DNA of 8,295 bases from Planctomycetota bacterium (GTDB lineage Bacteria > Planctomycetota > Phycisphaerae > WQYP01 > JAJZKY01): positions 1-8,295 of the forward strand of contig JAJZKY010000171.1 of NCBI GenBank assembly GCA_021803885.1. Reading direction: 5' to 3'. Below the pieces are notes generated by a model that saw nothing but the letters and a program-made list of their open reading frames with translations, did no database searches and was not told where the DNA came from. Positions 1 to 6,100 of this stretch are shown here, piece by piece. The stretch's first letter is position 1, and each line of letters opens with the position of its first letter. The position numbers and the translations under genes were made by a program.

Positions 1-141
1 ACCAGCCTGAGCGGAGCCGTCGCCAACTTGGGGAAAATCAACGCCGGCGCTGTGAGTCTTCTCGGTGCAAGTGTTATCAATGATGGTTCAATCAACGCAC
101 CTGATGGCTCTATTATTCTCGCCTCCGCCAAGGATGTTTAT
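1..141 (+). other. C-terminal end of a haemagglutination-activity (TPS-type) secretion domain
   Basis: Residues 1-47 read as short beta-helix rungs: VANLGKINAG, then VSLLGASVINDGSINAP, then GSIILASAKDVYL. This is the usual close of the N-terminal haemagglutination-activity domain of FhaB/TpsA proteins, where rungs of the form xNxGxIxA are followed by GGxVxLxAxxxVxL. In characterised members this domain sits just after the signal peptide and is recognised by the TpsB outer-membrane transporter. The signal peptide, any extended signal region and the first part of the domain lie left of the window. Roughly 100-300 residues are therefore probably missing, judged from family architecture. Confidence 0.72.
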
Positions 142-3100
142 CTGACGCGAATTGGCGGCCTCATAACGGTCAAACTATCCGATGCAGCCGCCGAATCCCC
201 CACGCCGGCGGGTTCGGCGGGCGACGCTAACCGCACGGCCCGGCAGGCCGTCGCCCAAAGCGATCAACTGGTATGTGCCGGCAGTGCCCTGGCACTAGGC
301 ATCATGAATTCCGGCACGCTTCATGCGACGCAAATTCAGATTCAGGCCGCGGGCGCAAAGTCGGTAGCACTCGTGAGCGGCCATGTTGATGCTTCAACCA
401 ATACATCGGGCCAACGGGGCGGAGATATTGGCATTCAGGCTGGCCACATTGCCATTGGATTTAAACCAGATAATACCGGGGCATTATCCACCGCGCCCGC
501 GCAAATCACTGCCGATGGTCCCGGTGGAGGTGGAACAATCTTAATCGGGGCTGTGCCAAGTCCGACATCCGCTGATGGCTACCGGGATGCCGCCCTGACC
601 GATCGCATCGGCAGCCAAACTGTAATTGACGCTTCGGCGCTGGTGTCCGGTGCGGGTGGCTTCATTGATACGTCCGGGCATGCATTATCGGTAGCCTCAG
701 GTGCGGTCATCAGCAGCGGTGGGGCGGGTGGTGGCCATGCCGGGCTATGGCAGCTCGATCCCGTCAATCTTCTCATCAGCAGCAGTCAGCCCTCCAGTGG
801 CTACACCGCGCTGGCCTCCACGAGTACGAAACCGCTCACCTATTCCACGCCAAATTCAACCGCTTCCTATTGGGTTGATGTCGGCACCATCAACACTGCC
901 TTGGCGGGGACTTCCGGGCACGCAAACAGTGGTGTGGACGTGTCAGTTACGGCCTTGGGGGTATTGGAACTTGGTTCTTCCACGAACCCTTCTCCCATCA
1001 ACCCTGTAATAGAATCGAGCAATGCCGAGACGCTGACGCTTACCGGGTCGGCAATTGAAATTAATAGCGATATTGACCCAACTGGAAATTCTTCAACGCT
1101 GGACGTAACTCTGCAATTATCGTCTGGAGCCACGGGACCCATCAGTGTCAATGCGGGCCTGGGGCTCTCCACCAATCCTCTCGGCGGAGTGACGATTGAT
1201 GCCGCTGCAAAGTCTATCAATTTGTCCTCCAGCATTTACACGTCGGGTGGGGGGCAGTCGTATCAGGGATCCATGAACCTTGCATCAGGCACCGTTACCA
1301 TGCAGGAAACGGCGGGGGGGGGTATTGCGTTGGGTGCCAGTGGCGGCGGTGATGCTTTAACCAACAGCTACAGCAATTCCTCGGCAGGTAGTACCACACT
1401 TAATGTGACGTCTTCCAGTGGATACATCGCTGATAATGAATCAATAGCTCCGTTCGGTGCTTCGCAGATTAACCTCAGCCTTGTGGCAGGTGGAAAGTCC
1501 TCCGGAAATCAGGCCGTCGTTCTGGACGCACCCGTTCAAACCGGCGGCGGATATTTCACCGCCGAGAGCACTGGAAGTGGCAACATCTCTGTTGTGGGAA
1601 TAGCTGGTACAGGAACTGCTGCGCCTGCGGCAATGATAAATACCGGCGGCGGGAACGCAACATTCTCCGTTAACGGAGGTTCCGTAACATTAACTGGCGG
1701 ACAGGGGGGCACGGTAGTTGGGGGCGACGCCGTGCACACCGGCGCTGGCAGCCTTGCAATAGACACCGCCGTGCCGTCGACGGTAACAATCAGCGGCGGC
1801 GCAGGTGGGAATGCCACTACGGTAAACGGTTCGGCCGGTGGGGCGGGTGCATCAGTTGGCGGGGGCATTACCATAGGTGGTTCCACTGCATCGGCGGGAA
1901 CCATCAACATCAGCGGTGGCGCGGGTGGCAGCGGATTGAATGGCTTTGCGGGCGGAGCGGGGGGGGCGGGAATCAGTGATGCCAGCGGACCCATTGCCCT
2001 TTATTTTTCCGGTAATTCTGCCGTTGTGGGTGGCACCAATGGCGGCTCGGGCGGTGGTGCGGGCGGGAATGCAATACTGACCAGTGCGTCGAATTTGTCG
2101 CTTAATCCGTCGGGCAACGCCGGGCCAGTGTTTGTATTTAATAATTTTCCATCAACAGGATCAGTCTCGACATTTTCCACCACCGGCAGTTTTACCGCTG
2201 GCACCGGCGGCACGCTTCAGCTTAATAACAGCATCAGCACAGGTGCCGGGCTGACGATTAATGGCCCGCTGGTGGCAAATAATTCACTGGTGCTTGCCGA
2301 TAATAGCGCGGATGGAATATCCATTGATGGAATAACTACTGCAAATGGTGCTGGCGTTTCCGCCACTGAAAATGGTACCGGCAGCATCTCTATCGCCGGA
2401 CCGGTCGGTTCATCGTCAAGTCCGTTGGATAATTTTATTGCTGCTACCCATGGTGGCAACATCACGCTCAATAATGCCTCAATCACATCCTCCGGGGGGA
2501 TAAGCCTCGCAGGCCCCATAATCCTTTCGGGAACCAATTCCCTTAGCGATAACAGCTCATCCAATGTTCTCTTATCGGGGACTGTCACTGGCTCTACATC
2601 ATCACTGAATATCTCCGAAGGGGTTACGGGTGACATCCAGTTCGACGGCAACGTGGATGTCCAATCACTTTCCGTCACCGGGTCATCAATATTCGGCTCC
2701 GCTGCCAGCGCATTCACCACTTCGCAGTCGATGTCTTTCGGTGCCATCTCACTCGGTTCGGATACGACGTTGACCGATTCGGGAACGGCAGGTAACGGGA
2801 TATCTGTCGGGGCGGTAACAGGAAATAGTCACTCCTTGACGGTGGATGAATCCGGTTCGACTCAAAGCATTAATCTCAATGGAAATATCTCCGGCGTTAC
2901 GGCACTCAAGTTGACCGGGCCGACGATTCTGGCCGCTGGCGTCAATTCAATTTCAACCACTGACGGGCAGCAGTTTAATACTTCTCTCCAGTTGGAAGGC
3001 GGTGCAGTTCTGCTTTCTGATAATTCCCTTGCTGGCATTTCAATTGCGCAGATCGTTAACAGTGCCGGAGCAGATTTGACGCTCGACGAAGCGGGTTCGG

Positions 3101-6100
3101 GCACGGTTACCTTGCCCACGACAACAACCAATTCAATTGCCCTCGGATCGTTGACCGTTACCGGCAGCACCGCATTTGCCGGAAATGGAACCATCGCCAC
3201 CACTGCCGGACAGATTTTTAATTCGCCCATTTCGATTGCTGCAAATCAAAGCGTGTCATTACAGGATAACGGTATCAATGGAATAAAGCTCGGAGCAATC
3301 AAGGGTGCCCCCAACGGCTCATTGGCAGTAAAGGAAAACGGCAGCGGTACCATTGATCTTAGCGGTGCCATAGGCTCTATACCGGGCCAGCCGACTTTAG
3401 GCACGTTTTCGGCCACAAACGCGGACGGACTTATCGAGATCGGAAGTTCGTTGGTCAACGTTGGCCAAATTGCCCTCTTATCGGATGATCCGGTGTCCAC
3501 GCCCATCACAAACACAAGCGGCGGAACGGTAACCATTTTTTCTCCCGTTCAAAGCTACACCGCCAGCGGTTCGGGTGCCAGCCTCGGCTTTAACACAGGC
3601 CTTGTTGAATTACTAGGTTCCAGTGCTTCCACATCGGCGACGTCAATTTCACTCAAGCAATTCAGCACCATAACGGATGCCGACTTGCCGATATTTTCCG
3701 CAAATGCACTGGCATTGGAATCCACCGGCGGCAATGTGATTGTTGACAGTGGAGCCACGGTGCCTGCTACCACTGCGCTGGCCCTCACGTCGGATGGCGG
3801 ATATGTAACGCTCGGCGTCACCGGCGCACTGAATGTCAAAAGCCTGGCGGTCAACGCAGCTACTGCCATCAATATTGATAATGCAATTACGACAACCAAC
3901 GGCCAGACCTTTTCGGGCGTAGGTGCGAATTCTCCGGCCATCAATCTGCCAAGTTCCGGGCAAGTAACGCTCAGCGATAACAGTGCGATTGGAATTGCGC
4001 TTCATGGGGCGGGTGTAAGCGGTTCGAGCACCGCATTTACACTCACCGAATCAGGTTCCGGGCCGATCACGCTGGCATCAACTATCGGCAGTACTACAAG
4101 CCCCTTAGCGACATTAACCGTCAATTCGCCCACCGGTGGTATTCAACTTGGCGGAGCCAACATCTTTACCAGTTCCGGGCAAACTTACACCGGGCCTGTC
4201 ACGCTATCCCAGGATGTCGGCCTGAATGGTGGCTCAGGCGCGGTAACGCTAAATAATGCTGTCGCGACGGGTGGTTACAACCTCGATGTCACGGCTGATA
4301 CAATTGACCTCAGCGGTGGAAGCGTTACCGGATCGGGCAATCAGACCTACACGGGCACCATCAACGTTAATAAAAACACCACGCTCTCGGGCACGGCGAT
4401 GGCATTTATCGGCACGTTGACCACTGGTAACTCATCGACTCTCAGCGTCAACGCCACAAGCAACGTCAACTTCAGTGGCGGTGCCCAACAATTGGTATCC
4501 GGTGGCCTGGCGGCACTTACAGTGCAGGCTGGCGGAGCCATTACACTCGGAGGCAATCTTTCCGCGCAATCAATCGCGCTGACGAGTTCAGATTCAGCCG
4601 CAGATGCGATAACGACCGGCGGAAGCAGCCCGTTCATTATCGCAGCCAATAGCCAGAGTTTCACCGCCACCGGATCCGCCGGGTCGATTGCACTTCAAAG
4701 CCCGTACGCTCAATTCACGGGTTATCCAGCGAATTTTTCCTTTTTTACCTTCTCCGAAATAAATAAGTTGCCAACCAGTTTTTCCGTGTCGCAGGCATCG
4801 CCCATTACCGACGGCAATCTTCCCACATTAAATCAATTTGTTACCGTCACTTCGCCACTCTTCGGCTCCGAATCCGTTGTCGCATCGACTTCGCTTAACC
4901 AGATGCCTTACAGTATCTTTTATACCGGCTCCGCCAGCGCCGTTAGCCCCGTCATCTCGCTTACCGGCCAAAATGATCTCACGGGGGCCAATCTGAGCCT
5001 GTCGGCACCAAACAGTGATCTGGTTCTGGGGGCCTCCGGTCAATCCATTTCGCTGGGATCACTTTCCATCAATGGTATTGTGAATATTCTGGGCAGCATC
5101 GTTACCAGCGGAACATCCAGCAATGCGCAATCATATACCGGCACGCTGGTACTCGGCGGTGGTCCGGTGCTGCTGGAGAATACCGGCTCGGGGAGTATTA
5201 ATATTAATTCCGAAATTACACCCGGCACATCATCAACGCTGACCATCACCAACAGCGGCGGCGGAGCCATCAATCTGTTAAATGCTATCGGTTCCACGAG
5301 TGCACCACTCGGGTCATTGGTCGTCAATGTCAGCAATGGATCCATCTTGAACATCGATGGCGGTTCCATCCTGACAGCCCTCGGCCAAACCTACAATGGG
5401 GCCGTTGCCATCGGCAGCAACACCACCCTGACCGATGAGGGCAACACCGGCTCAACCGGCATTAATATTCTCGGCCCGCTGACAGGGACCGGCGAATCAT
5501 TGAATATCGTTCAGAGGGGCAGCGGAATTAATGTAAACCTCGGATCACCCGGACAAAGCATCCAAGTTAAATCGTTCTCCGTTGCCACCGATCCCGCAAC
5601 CATCAACCTCAATGGTGGAACCATCGAAACGACCGCGGGTCAAACTTACACCGGCACAATCAATGTCCTTGCGCCCACCACGCTGCAGGATGTCTCCGGC
5701 GGCGTGCTCTCGTTTCAAGGCATCATTGGCTCATCCATCCTCACCGTATCAGCGCCGACCGATACCGTCGATTTGACCACCGGCATTACCCCGGGCGGTA
5801 TCAATATCAGCGGCCGAACGATCGCACTCCCCAATGGAAATGCCGTCACCACCTCACTGGGGCAGATATTCGACGGCTCCATGATACTTAATGGCGATAC
5901 GACACTCACAGACAGCGGTGCCTCAGGCAGTGCGGGCATACAACTGGCGGGCGATATCAACGAACCCGGCGACAGGCTCGCGCTCAATCAGGGAGGCGGC
6001 GTCGATGGTGTGATTGGCAATGGTTCTGCTTCCTATTTCAATCTCCAGGGGCTGACCATCGGTCAAGGTACAATCCTTTCCAAACTCGGCACGTTAAACC

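Noticed and set aside
28..30. TTG as the start codon of the haemagglutinin gene
   Set aside because: The frame is open from base 1 and the residues before it belong to the same beta-helix domain. No signal peptide follows, so the real start is upstream of the window.
701..1009. 102-codon + strand open frame in another phase
   Set aside because: It lies wholly inside the haemagglutinin gene, over the conserved LWQLDP region, and its product has no recognisable pattern.
1801..2100. RTX calcium-binding repeats or a PE_PGRS protein
   Set aside because: There are no GGxGxDxxx nonapeptides and no PE domain. The Gly clusters are irregular and lie inside a haemagglutinin-type filament.
2290..5985. 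CRISPR or other DNA-level repeat array
   Set aside because: The repeats are visible only as diverged protein motifs in one continuous reading frame, with no short identical DNA repeats and unique spacers.
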